Source: Desulfacinum infernum DSM 9756 (lineage in GTDB: Bacteria > Desulfobacterota > Syntrophobacteria > Syntrophobacterales > DSM-9756). Taken from it: a stretch of 64,000 bases of DNA. Position numbers and translations under genes: made by a program. The notes under the pieces are model-generated. The model did no database searches and was not told the origin of the DNA. It was given only the letters and a program-made list of their open reading frames with translations. The stretch spans positions 32,872-96,871 of the forward strand of contig NZ_FQVB01000016.1 of NCBI RefSeq assembly GCF_900129305.1, read 5' to 3'. Position 1 is the stretch's first letter; every line of letters begins with the position of its first letter. Below are positions 18,963-26,677 of the stretch, piece by piece.

Positions 18963-19030
18963 GGCTTGTCTCTCCAACGCCGGTCCTTTCCGGTTCTTAT
19001 GGGGGTGCCTGGTCATTTGTGGGAAACGCA

Positions 19031-19543
19031 TCAGATTGTTTTTTCCAGCGCCTGCATTTCCTGGCCGGTGAGGACCTTGTCGATATCCAGAAGGATCTTG
19101 ACCGAATCCCCGGCCTTCGCCATGCCGAGAATATATTCCGTGGACAGACGGGCACCGAAGGCGGGCGCGTCTTCGATGTCCTCATCCTTGATGTTGACCA
19201 CCTCGGAGACGGAATCGACCACAAGCCCCATCATGATGTAGGAAGCCGTGGTCCCGCTGGTTTCCACCACGATGATGCAGGTGCGTTCATTATAGTCGAT
19301 GGCCTCCATTCCGAACTTCAATCGCAGGTCGATCACGGGGATCACCTTGCCGCGCAGGTTGATGACCCCCTTGACGAAGTGGGGCGTCTGCGGCACGGGT
19401 GTGATGGGCATCATGCCGATGATTTCCTTCACCTTGAGGATTCCGATCCCGTACTCCTCGTTGGCCAGGGAAAAGGTCAGGTACTTGCCTTCCCTTGACA
19501 TCTCTTCGTCGTGCATCATCACCGCTGCGTTTTGAACCGACAC
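19031..19543 (-). CDS. cheW: Chemotaxis coupling protein CheW
   Basis: The 170-residue adaptor links chemoreceptors to the CheA kinase. It carries the CheW core from residue ~18: [21 protein letters not shown], then [19 protein letters not shown] and ILLDIDKVL near the end. The start is the GTG at 19543, because AAGGAGG sits 7 bp upstream; internal ATGs have no such site, and the longer frame to 19594 has no ribosome site. It is the first gene of a two-gene unit with the dCache receptor. Confidence 0.94.
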   Translation of the reverse strand: MSVQNAAVMMHDEEMSREGKYLTFSLANEEYGIGILKVKEIIGMMPITPVPQTPHFVKGVINLRGKVIPVIDLRLKFGMEAIDYNERTCIIVVETSGTTASYIMMGLVVDSVSEVVNIKDEDIEDAPAFGARLSTEYILGMAKAGDSVKILLDIDKVLTGQEMQALEKTI

Positions 19544-19746
19544 GATCGTCCTCCTTTCCGATCCAATGGAAATGCGCATCGAGCCTTGTTTCACTCCATT
19601 CCATACCTCCCGACGGACCCGCAGGCCGCGATTTTAGCTCCCGGTCTGCCCTTTCGCTCTTCGCAATTCCTATCGGCTCCATGGGGTATAAACTTGAATA
19701 CAAAAATGGGGAGGTTAGAATTCTTTATTCAAAAAGGAGGTGTCCC

Positions 19747-20172
19747 ATGATTGTCCAGGAAGTGGATCTGTTCCGAAGGATCCCGTCCCATGTTATCGAC
19801 GAGATTGCCTCCCTTGCCGAGGAGATGCAGCCGGCTGCCGGTACCGTGCTCTTCAGGGAGGGGGATTTCGCCGAGAAACTCTATGTATTGGTGGGTGGGC
19901 GGGTGGATCTCACGGTGGGCGCGGAGCGCACGATCACCTTTCCGGTGGAGCGGGAGCAGTCGGTCTTCGGGTGGTCTGCCCTGGTGGAACCTCGGCGCTA
20001 CACGGCAACGGCCACCTGTGCCGGGGACACCACGGTGCTGTGCATCGACGGCGATCGGCTCATGCGCGTCTTCGCCAAGCATCCCCAGGAAGGCCTGATC
20101 GTGATGCAGAGACTTGCGGGGCTCATTGCCCAGAGGCTCCAGGCAAGTTACCGGGCCCTCACAGGCCGTTGA
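19747..20172 (+). CDS. Stand-alone cyclic-nucleotide-binding domain protein, copy 1
   Basis: The 141-residue protein is nearly all one cNMP-binding (CRP-type) beta-barrel: GTVLFREGDFAEKLYVLVGG, then a phosphate-cassette-like SVFGWSALVEPRRYTATATC, and a C-helix (VMQRLAGLIAQRLQASYRAL). There is no helix-turn-helix, kinase or channel part, so the output is unknown. AAGGAGG is well placed before ATG 19747. A paralogue of the same length sits at 55817-56239 beside sat. Its stop overlaps the end of the convergent ECF ATPase gene by 14 bp. Confidence 0.88.
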   Translation: MIVQEVDLFRRIPSHVIDEIASLAEEMQPAAGTVLFREGDFAEKLYVLVGGRVDLTVGAERTITFPVEREQSVFGWSALVEPRRYTATATCAGDTTVLCIDGDRLMRVFAKHPQEGLIVMQRLAGLIAQRLQASYRALTGR

Positions 20173-21910
20173 AGGGCGCGCCTTTGCCGTCCGCGGTTTC
20201 TGACGCGGTCTCCTGCAAATGCTGAATCTCTCGACAGCAGCGGTTGTAGTAGGTGAAATCCAGCCCGTAGAGGGAGTGGAGGTTCTCGTCCTTGAGAAAT
20301 CTCCAAGTGGGCACATCTCGGACGATCTTTCCCCGATGCAGGAGGATCGTGCGGTCCGTCAACATAGACACGAAGCAGATGTCGTGGCTGATGAGCAGGA
20401 TGGTGGCCTCCACCTCGTCCAGAAGTTTGAGGAGGTTCTCCTCGGCTTGCGGATCGAGGCCGGCGGTGGGCTCATCCAGGATGAGCACGTCCGGTTCCAT
20501 GGCCAGCACCGACGCCAGGGCCAGCCTTTTGCGCTCCCCTCCGCTCAGATGCTGGGGCACGCGATTCTCCAGATCCCCCAAACCAGCCCAGCGGAGCATG
20601 GCTCGGACCTTCTGGTGGACCTTCGATTCCGGCCAGCCCAGATTGCGAAGGCCGAAGGCCACCTCGTCGTAGCATCGGGAGCAGACCGTCTGATCGGCGG
20701 AGTCCTGAAACAACAGGCCCACATGCCGCCACAGTTCCCGGCGCCGCCTGTTGTCCACGATCTTCCCGTCAAAGCGATAACGGCCGGATCCCGATCGGAT
20801 TCCCGCCAAACAGGCGGCCAGTGTGGATTTTCCAGCCCCGTTGGGCCCCACCAAAGCCACCCGTTCGCCCCGACGCACCTGGAGCGAGACGTCCCGCAGG
20901 GCAACCGCGCCGTCTTTGTACCGATAGGTGTACTGGTGAAGTTCCAGTATGGGAGGTTGCTCAGGCCGTTGGCAGGCATCCGAGCCCGCCTCCCCGGCCG
21001 AGACCCGGCAGACATGCGCGGATCGGGCCGGAGGGAGTGAAGACGACGGGTCGTTTGCTGTTGACCGCACCGGGCTCCGCCCGGCGCCTACATGCCGTCC
21101 GGGGGAGTCGCAACAACGAAACCGGAAGGTGAAGTCGAGACCGTGTTCCTGGAGCGAGCGGCGGTGGGAAATGAGAGCCTCGAAGGATGTATCGTGGTGA
21201 AGACATCCGTCCTGAAGGACCACGGCACGGGTGCAGAGTCCATAGAGGAAGAGCAGATCGTGGCTGATGCAGATGAGGGTTCCCGCATAGCCTTTCAGGA
21301 CCTGGGCCAGCAGGTCTTCGCTGGCCGGGTCCAGGTTGGCGGTGGGTTCGTCCAAAATGAGCACCGATGGATAGAGGGCCAGGACCGCAGCCAGCGCGGC
21401 CCTTTTACGCTGCCCGTAACTCAGGTGATGGGGGGCCTTGTGGGCCGTGTCCTCCAGGCCCAACTGAGCGAGCGCGCCCAGGGCCCGCTGCGCGGCCCCC
21501 TCGGGCGGCGTCTGGAAGTTGATCAGGCCGAAGAGGACATCGTCCAGTACGCTGGTGCAGAAAAGCTGGTCGTCAGGATCCTGGAAGAGAAAGCCGACCT
21601 TTTTGCGTAGGTGCCCCAGACGGTGGGGTTCCAGCGGAGCCTCTTCGAAGAGGACCCGACCGCGCGCGGGCCGGGCGAGACCCGACAGGACCCGGGCGAG
21701 AGTGGTCTTCCCGGACCCGTTGTGGCCCAACAGCGCAATGCGGTCGCCTTCATGGATGCATAAATTGATGCCACGTAGCGCCCGGTTTCCGTTGGGGTAC
21801 GTGTAGTCCACCCCCTCGAGCCGGTAGACGCACGATGCGGACTGCTGGGGACGGTGGATTGGAATGGCTTGAAGATGCACGCAGGGCGATCCTTGTCTGT
21901 CCGTGTTCAT
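20159..21910 (-). CDS. cbiO: Cobalt/nickel ECF transporter ATPase, two fused CbiO domains
   Basis: This ~583-residue protein holds two ABC ATPase domains. Domain 1 has Walker A GHNGSGKTT, signature LSYGQRKRAALA and Walker B VLILDEPTANLD. Domain 2 has GPNGAGKST, LSGGERKRLALA and VLILDEPTAGLD. A Pro/Arg-rich linker of ~70 residues joins them. Most ECF systems use one or two separate ATPases, so the fusion is a variant. It powers metal uptake with the CbiQ and CbiM-type proteins encoded just upstream. The start is uncertain: ATG 21910 lies inside a dispersed repeat, ATG 21994 would overlap cbiQ upstream, and a later GTG is also possible. Confidence 0.9.
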   Translation of the reverse strand: MNTDRQGSPCVHLQAIPIHRPQQSASCVYRLEGVDYTYPNGNRALRGINLCIHEGDRIALLGHNGSGKTTLARVLSGLARPARGRVLFEEAPLEPHRLGHLRKKVGFLFQDPDDQLFCTSVLDDVLFGLINFQTPPEGAAQRALGALAQLGLEDTAHKAPHHLSYGQRKRAALAAVLALYPSVLILDEPTANLDPASEDLLAQVLKGYAGTLICISHDLLFLYGLCTRAVVLQDGCLHHDTSFEALISHRRSLQEHGLDFTFRFRCCDSPGRHVGAGRSPVRSTANDPSSSLPPARSAHVCRVSAGEAGSDACQRPEQPPILELHQYTYRYKDGAVALRDVSLQVRRGERVALVGPNGAGKSTLAACLAGIRSGSGRYRFDGKIVDNRRRRELWRHVGLLFQDSADQTVCSRCYDEVAFGLRNLGWPESKVHQKVRAMLRWAGLGDLENRVPQHLSGGERKRLALASVLAMEPDVLILDEPTAGLDPQAEENLLKLLDEVEATILLISHDICFVSMLTDRTILLHRGKIVRDVPTWRFLKDENLHSLYGLDFTYYNRCCREIQHLQETASETADGKGAPFNGL

Positions 21911-21921
21911 TCGTGGCTCTT
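21893..21921 (-). repeat. Dispersed 'CACGAATGAACACGGA' repeat (family R3), copy 1
   Basis: On the minus strand, AGCCACGAATGAACACGGAC matches the AACCGCGAATGAACGCGAAT-type repeats at 34266 and 58038. It lies at the doubtful N-terminus of the ECF ATPase. Confidence 0.4.
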
Positions 21922-22011
21922 GCGAACTTTCCCGAGGAACGCCTGCGCCCGGTGCCACGAAGCCGGGAGAACGTTCCGCGGGGACGATGGACATGATCAC
22001 ACAGTCGATCC

Positions 22012-22890
22012 CTACCGGAACACGCCGGAGAACGGAAGGGTTTCGTATCGGTCCAGAAGCAACACGGCGACACCGCCCAGGACCCAGCCCGCTCCCAGGG
22101 CCCAGTCCAGCGGTGTGGAGCGGAAGGATTCCCGGGTCGGGAATCGGCCGGTAAAGCCGCGGCACAGCATGGCCTCGTGCACGCGTTCCGTTCTTTCGAG
22201 GCTGCGAACGAAAAGCATGCCGAGGAAATTGCCCAGGATGTGGATCGTGCGGCGATTGGTGCCGGGCCGGAATCCGCGCACGTTCATGCCAACCCAGAGG
22301 CGGCTCATCTCATGCCGAAAGACAAAGACGTAGCGGTACATGATGAGCAGCATCTGGCAGAGGGGGTCGGGTACTCCCAATCGGGCCAGGGCGTTGACCG
22401 TTCGGGGAAACGGGCTCGTTCGAAGTAGAGGTTCCATGAGAAGTGCCACGCTCATGGCCTTGGCCGCCACCAAGGCGGCCACCGAAAATCCCCGGAAATT
22501 GATTTGGATCCATGTCCCGTGGCCCAATGTGGCCACCTGGTCTCCGGGCAGTACCGGCACGGTCAACGGCAGGACGACAAAGAACATGGCAAGAAAAGCG
22601 GCCATGGCGGCAATCCGACGGGCCGCAAGTCTCCAAGGGGTTCCGGCGACCATCAGAGCCGACGCGGAAACGGCGCAACACAGGAGCGCTGTGCCCACCG
22701 TGCCGACGGAGGCGGCGCAGAAGGAGAAAAGGAGAAGAGAAGCGATCTTGATGCGAGGGTCCCAACGATGAAAGAGGGTCTGACGCCGGCCTTCCTCCAC
22801 CCCCGGCAACTCCGGGACAGCCCAGAGTTCCTGCTCTCCCCTGCTCCGCGACCGGGAGGTTTCACTTGTTTTCCCGAGCTTCATCTCCAT
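22012..22890 (-). CDS. cbiQ: ECF transporter transmembrane (T) component CbiQ
   Basis: The 292-residue membrane protein has five or six hydrophobic segments and the T-component coupling region (RYVFVFRHEMSRLW, FVRSLERTERVHEAMLCRGF), where Arg-containing helices contact the ATPases. It overlaps the upstream cbiM stop by 10 bp, showing translational coupling. ATG 22890 has GGAAGG upstream; ATG 22884 would form an ATGA overlap and is equally possible. It acts as the scaffold between the metal-binding CbiM and the fused ATPase. Confidence 0.93.
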   Translation of the reverse strand: MEMKLGKTSETSRSRSRGEQELWAVPELPGVEEGRRQTLFHRWDPRIKIASLLLFSFCAASVGTVGTALLCCAVSASALMVAGTPWRLAARRIAAMAAFLAMFFVVLPLTVPVLPGDQVATLGHGTWIQINFRGFSVAALVAAKAMSVALLMEPLLRTSPFPRTVNALARLGVPDPLCQMLLIMYRYVFVFRHEMSRLWVGMNVRGFRPGTNRRTIHILGNFLGMLFVRSLERTERVHEAMLCRGFTGRFPTRESFRSTPLDWALGAGWVLGGVAVLLLDRYETLPFSGVFR

Positions 22891-23501
22891 TCCGCCTTCC
22901 AGGCCCCCTGAGTGATGAGCTCCGGCTTGACCCTGCCGACGAAGGCCAGCACCGAAGCCGTGACCAAGGCTTCCACGACGACCACAGGCACATGGGCCGC
23001 CAGGGCGATCTTCGCCACTCCAAAGAAATCCTCACCCCCCAAGGCCAGCAACATGGCCAGGCCACAGGCGGCCACGGCCACGGCTGTTCCGGACGCCATA
23101 GCGCCTGCCAAAATCCGAACGCGATCCGGGGAGTTCCGAAAACGGGTGAAAAATGCTCCGGAGAGCCAGGCAGGCAGTCCCATCATCAGGGCGTTGGCGC
23201 CCAGTGCCGTGAGCCCTCCAAATTGAAAGAGAAGACATTGGAGCAGCAGCCCCAGAAACACAGCCAAAAAGGCGCTCCATCCTAGGAGGATCCCCACGAG
23301 GCCTGGCAGCAGCAAGTGGACGCTGGTGGGGCCCAGGGGCACGTGCACCAAGGAGGCCACGAAGAAAGCGGAGGTCATGACCGCCACCTTGGGAAGGTCC
23401 TGCGCTCGGGTCTTCCGAAGGCTGAGGGACAGACAGCCGGCACTCAATGCGTAGCACGCCAGGGCCACCTTGGTGGGAAGAACTCCGTCGGCGATATGCA
23501 T
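22881..23501 (-). CDS. cbiM: ECF metal-binding component CbiM/NikM
   Basis: The 206-residue S component has the hallmark N-terminus MHIADGVLP. In this family the amino group, His2 and a downstream His coordinate Co2+ or Ni2+, so the true start must be ATG 23501, and GGAGGG upstream agrees. A second conserved block, SLVHVPLGPTSVHLLLPG, supplies more His ligands. Seven hydrophobic segments are visible. Cobalt or nickel cannot be decided from the protein alone; the K/L-type partners upstream favour nickel-type NikKLMQO, while the chromosomal link to a B12 riboswitch elsewhere in the window leaves cobalt open. Confidence 0.94.
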   Translation of the reverse strand: MHIADGVLPTKVALACYALSAGCLSLSLRKTRAQDLPKVAVMTSAFFVASLVHVPLGPTSVHLLLPGLVGILLGWSAFLAVFLGLLLQCLLFQFGGLTALGANALMMGLPAWLSGAFFTRFRNSPDRVRILAGAMASGTAVAVAACGLAMLLALGGEDFFGVAKIALAAHVPVVVVEALVTASVLAFVGRVKPELITQGAWKAEWR

Positions 23502-23505
23502 GATT

Positions 23506-23880
23506 TCAACTCCCTCCGTCCGGACGCTTGCGGGACAGAACGAAGGCCGCCGCGCCGAAGATCCCCAGGATATAGCCGATGCCGCCCAGAACATCCCTGA
23601 GGGTCGGCTTATCCCTGGAGGCACGAAGTCGAGCCAGTTCGCGCTTGATCTGGCGAAGTTCCTGGGAGGTCTCCTGTTGATGTTGCTGAAGTATGCTCAG
23701 AACTTGTGTACAGGCAGGCGCCTGGGAGTGTACGATAGCGTTTGAGCCTGCTTGTTCCGTGGGGGTCCCGACCCTTCGAGCCGTCTCCTCTGCGGCGTTC
23801 GCTGAAAGGTCCGCGAAAAAGGAAAGCATGGCTAAGGTCAGCAACACGAGCAGCTTTGCGTCTAGGGATGCCCGGCTCAT
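23506..23880 (-). CDS. NikL/CbiN-like accessory membrane subunit of the ECF transporter
   Basis: The 124-residue protein has an N-terminal signal or anchor segment (LLVLLTLAMLSFFADL), a ~65-residue periplasmic part with a Gln/Arg-rich helix, and a C-terminal membrane helix (IGYILGIFGAAAFVLS). That is the topology of CbiN/NikL, which stabilises or loads CbiM. It lies between the K-like gene (3 bp away) and cbiM (4 bp away). The assignment rests on topology and position, because sequence conservation in this family is low. Confidence 0.7.
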   Translation of the reverse strand: MSRASLDAKLLVLLTLAMLSFFADLSANAAEETARRVGTPTEQAGSNAIVHSQAPACTQVLSILQQHQQETSQELRQIKRELARLRASRDKPTLRDVLGGIGYILGIFGAAAFVLSRKRPDGGS

Positions 23881-23883
23881 CGG

Positions 23884-24276
23884 CTATTTGCTCCAGTCCT
23901 CTTTTTTCAAGGTGTAGGTGGCCTTGTGCCCCATGGACGCGTTCACCTCGATGGTGAGATCGCATGCCGTGCCCGGTGCGTCAAACTGAAAAAGGCCCTG
24001 GTTGTCTGTTTTGCCCTCCGCCACCGTCTTTCCATGCGTTCCGAAAACCACCACGGCAGCCTCGGCCGCAGGGGATCCATCCGGAAAATAGCTTTCCACG
24101 TAGACGGTCCGCCCTTCCACATAGGCAAACACGTTAACCTTGTGGGCCAAGGCCGTCCCGGCCAAAAGAAAGGTCGCCGCCGTCCAGACGACGATTAGCC
24201 AACGGCCCGAAAGGCTTCTCCTGTCTCCGACCGTTTCCTTCCACCATCGCGCCCCTCGTCCTGCCTTTCTTCTCAT
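23884..24276 (-). CDS. NikK-like periplasmic accessory protein of the ECF transporter
   Basis: The 130-residue protein has a signal/anchor (WLIVVWTAATFLLAGTALA) followed by a short Ig-like, carboxypeptidase-regulatory domain. It begins AHKVNVFAYVEGRTVYVESY and contains GKTDNQGLFQF. The His right after the predicted cleavage site is typical of NikK proteins and could bind metal. It is the first gene of the K-L-M-Q-O operon; GGAGGAG precedes ATG 24276. Transcription has to pass a strong intrinsic terminator 27 bp upstream, so expression is probably conditional. Confidence 0.78.
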   Translation of the reverse strand: MRRKAGRGARWWKETVGDRRSLSGRWLIVVWTAATFLLAGTALAHKVNVFAYVEGRTVYVESYFPDGSPAAEAAVVVFGTHGKTVAEGKTDNQGLFQFDAPGTACDLTIEVNASMGHKATYTLKKEDWSK

Positions 24277-24302
24277 GATTGATCTCCTCCACTTGCGAGC
24301 GG

Positions 24303-24342
24303 AAAAAAAAGAGGCCGACACCGAACCCATTCGATGCCGGCC
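24303..24342 (-). terminator. Attenuator-type terminator ahead of the ECF operon
   Basis: On the minus strand, a 13-bp stem (GGCCGGCATCGAA with TTCGGTGTCGGCC, two wobbles, 4-nt loop) is followed by C and eight Ts. It lies between a promoter and the first gene, so it must be read through or disrupted for expression. Confidence 0.85.
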
Positions 24343-24508
24343 TTCGTGGCCTTATTGCCTTTTCTGGGGAAAGCACCCCCAGGGTCGGAGCCCTCGGGGC
24401 GTTGAGCCGGAAACCCCCTTCTTGGAGGCAGTACCGCCTGTATCAGTAGCAAAGAGCGAACAGGAATTCAAGCCCCGACGCCCTTCCGGCACTTGCGAAA
24501 TGTGTCGC
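24343..24508 (-). promoter_or_regulatory. Structured leader of the ECF operon, class unknown
   Basis: About 165 nt of leader RNA precede the attenuator. Several segments can pair in competing ways: GCCGGAA with TTCCGGC, CGGGGC with GCCCCG, GGGCGT with ACGCCC, and local hairpins AGGC/GCCT and CTGGGG/CCCCAG. I cannot find the B12 box or the cobalamin core, so it is not a standard cobalamin riboswitch. It is a candidate metal-sensing or other riboswitch. Confidence 0.5.
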
Positions 24509-24514
24509 AGGCGA

Positions 24515-24520
24515 TTATAA
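24515..24520 (-). promoter_or_regulatory. -10 element (TATAAT) upstream of the ECF leader
   Basis: A perfect TATAAT lies on the minus strand about 240 bp before the first ECF gene. The region 17 bp further upstream is not a good -35, so an activator may be needed. Confidence 0.45.
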
Positions 24521-24569
24521 GAGCTCATCCGCAAGGGGGACCCGGCCACCGCATTGTCAAGAGTGCACC

Positions 24570-26132
24570 ATGATCAAGCGTAACCTCAAGGATTCACCCC
24601 ATGGGCCCATCCTCGTAGTGGAGACGGGACCGGCGTTCGATCCGGCGACTTGGCGCATCTTGCACGAGGAATGCGGTCCGGCCCTCAAGGGCCCTGTGCG
24701 CACCTCTTCGGAAATCAAGCGGGCCATGGAAGAGTTCCATCCGGAACTTTTACTGGTTGATGCGCCCCCGGGATGGAATCCTTCTGCTCTGCGCGCATCC
24801 TTGGGGGGCGAATCCGGACCTTCCCCACCGTTGGTACTCCTGGGTTGTCCCGAGGATGCGGGCTTTCCCGAAAAGGTACTGGAAAGCGGCGCCGAGGGAT
24901 GGGTCTTCAAACCGCCTCGACCGCGGGAAGTGGCCTTGGTGGCAGAGCATATCCGCCGGCGCAGGAACGCCCTTTCCCTGGCACTCAACAGGGTGAAGAT
25001 CCAGGGCATGAGCGCGCTTGCGGCCGCCTTCGCGCAGAATTGGACCCATGCCCTTTCCCACATCCTGGACCGGGTGAGTCGCGCGCGGGCAGTCTGCACA
25101 GGGCAAAATGTCGTGGAGAACCTCCTGGGCGATGCGTATCGGGCGGCCGTTGAGGCCGAGAGCCTTGTACGGGGCTTTCTCTCCCTGCCCGCGCAAGGCG
25201 ATCTGAGCCCCGAGCCCCTGGACTTGTCGGCAGCCGTCCAGGAAGTGTGTGCCCATGTGTTTCAGGGCCCGCGGACGCCCACGGCGGACATCTCCGTGGG
25301 ATGCCATCTGATGCGGGTACTGGCCGATCGAGACGCCTTGCGAACGGTGCTGGAAACCGTTCTGCAAGAAACGGGATCCACGCCCGATCGCGCCGGAGTG
25401 GTGCGTATCGGGCTGAAAAACATTCGCATCCCGCATGGTGGACCGTTGTGGGAAGTCCTGCCGTCGGGGCAGTACGTCAGGATGGAGCTGGAGGGCTGCG
25501 GTGCGGAAGGCCGGACCGGAACCCGACGCACCACACTTCACCCGGATGCCCATACGGCGCCCCCTGGTGCTCACGGGGGTCTAAACATGGAAATGTTCCA
25601 GGCACTGGCCTTGGTCCACGCGCAGGGCGGCCACCTTGACCTTAAACCGCGGCCTGGGGGCGGAACGGTGGTGACGATCTACCTACCTGCCGCGGTTTCG
25701 AGCCGGGAGCCAAGCCGGCGCAGGCTCCGAGCCCCGGGGCCTACGCGGGCGCGGATTCTGGCCATGGACGACGAGCCGATGCTTCGCCAGCTGGCGGAGG
25801 CCGTCCTGAATCACTTGGGCTATGAGTGCGACACGGCCGCCCACGGTCAAGAAGCTCTCATGCTGTACAAACGCGCGCTGGATGCAGGCCGGCGATACGA
25901 CATGGTGGTTCTGGATCTCACCGTGAAAGGGGGGCTGGGAGGCATTCCCACCATGGCTCAGCTACTTGCCATCGATCCACAAGTGAAGGCGGTCATTTAT
26001 ACCGGATATTCAGAAGACCCGATTTTCCAAAATTATCGCCTGCACGGTTTCAAAGGAGCCATGCGAAAGCCCTATTCCGTAAAGGAAATGGCGGTCATGG
26101 TTCGCCGCATCCTCGGAAGAAGCGAGCACTGA
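24570..26132 (+). CDS. Degenerate histidine-kinase-like protein with C-terminal receiver domain
   Basis: The 520-residue protein has a receiver-like N-terminal domain (LLLVDAPPG, VFKPPRPRE), a middle with kinase shape but broken motifs, and a complete C-terminal receiver (ILAMDDEPM, phospho-acceptor Asp in MVVLDLTVKGG, conserved Lys in GAMRKPY). Compared with the intact kinase at 44196-47663, the AHDFNN His box reads AQNWTH, the N-box Asn is absent (VLETVLQETG) and the G1-box Asp is changed (ELEGCGAEG), so kinase activity is unlikely. It may be a phospho-acceptor or scaffold. It is divergent from the ECF operon. The ribosome site before ATG 24570 is weak. Confidence 0.8.
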   Translation: MIKRNLKDSPHGPILVVETGPAFDPATWRILHEECGPALKGPVRTSSEIKRAMEEFHPELLLVDAPPGWNPSALRASLGGESGPSPPLVLLGCPEDAGFPEKVLESGAEGWVFKPPRPREVALVAEHIRRRRNALSLALNRVKIQGMSALAAAFAQNWTHALSHILDRVSRARAVCTGQNVVENLLGDAYRAAVEAESLVRGFLSLPAQGDLSPEPLDLSAAVQEVCAHVFQGPRTPTADISVGCHLMRVLADRDALRTVLETVLQETGSTPDRAGVVRIGLKNIRIPHGGPLWEVLPSGQYVRMELEGCGAEGRTGTRRTTLHPDAHTAPPGAHGGLNMEMFQALALVHAQGGHLDLKPRPGGGTVVTIYLPAAVSSREPSRRRLRAPGPTRARILAMDDEPMLRQLAEAVLNHLGYECDTAAHGQEALMLYKRALDAGRRYDMVVLDLTVKGGLGGIPTMAQLLAIDPQVKAVIYTGYSEDPIFQNYRLHGFKGAMRKPYSVKEMAVMVRRILGRSEH

Positions 26133-26147
26133 TCCTGGATTTTGCTC

Positions 26148-26366
26148 TCACTCGTTCATCTGCGGCCAAGGACGCTCTTCCGACTCCTCCACATAGTAGC
26201 AGAACCGGTCCCACTCAACCTCTCGGAGACTTACGGGACAGCGAAGGCGAACCTTCCGCTCCGTGACCTCCACCACCTCCCAGTCACCGCTGCGCGGACC
26301 GCCTTCGATGGAGATCTTCTGGCCCGGCGCCAGCGGGTAGGGACGAAAGACGACAACGCCTGCCAT
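26148..26366 (-). CDS. Small hypothetical protein
   Basis: The 72-residue protein starts MAGVVVFRPYPLAPGQ and reads like a single small beta-barrel: GQKISIEGGPRSGDWEVVEV, then RKVRLRCPVSLREVEWDRF. It ends in an acidic, Trp-containing tail. TGAGGG precedes ATG 26366; the longer open frame upstream runs into repeat sequence and is not believed. I do not recognise the family. It is convergent with the receiver protein, 15 bp away. Confidence 0.55.
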   Translation of the reverse strand: MAGVVVFRPYPLAPGQKISIEGGPRSGDWEVVEVTERKVRLRCPVSLREVEWDRFCYYVEESEERPWPQMNE

Positions 26367-26677
26367 GGTTTCCCTCACCGCGATGGATTTACCCCTTGGT
26401 CTGCCGCTGAGCATCAGCCCCGCAGAGAGGCACATTGGGAAGCCGCCCAAGCACTCGAACGCGTCCGCCGGCCGCCTTCCAGCCGATGGCTTCCTTTCGC
26501 AGCCCGGGAGGGCTGCACTACGAGAGAGGCGGCGCTTGCGCGGTGTGTTCATTGTACATGCTCGTCATCCCGGCGGAAACGAGGACCAAACATTTCCGGC
26601 AGGCCCCAGCCTCCCACTCCCCGTTCGATAGGCGACCGAGCTCGAGGCGTGCTGTTCCGGGGGGGTCGAACAAGCAA
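26367..26677. other. Intergenic stretch with repeat fragments
   Basis: No gene is seen. A fragment of the R4 repeat lies at 26480-26536 (GCAGCCCGGGAGGGCTGC stem plus CACTACGAG), followed by a small imperfect inverted repeat near 26564-26586. Confidence 0.5.

Noticed and set aside
24343..24508. Cobalamin riboswitch ahead of the ECF operon
   Set aside because: I searched the minus strand for the B12 box and core and found neither. Only a structured leader with a terminator can be supported.
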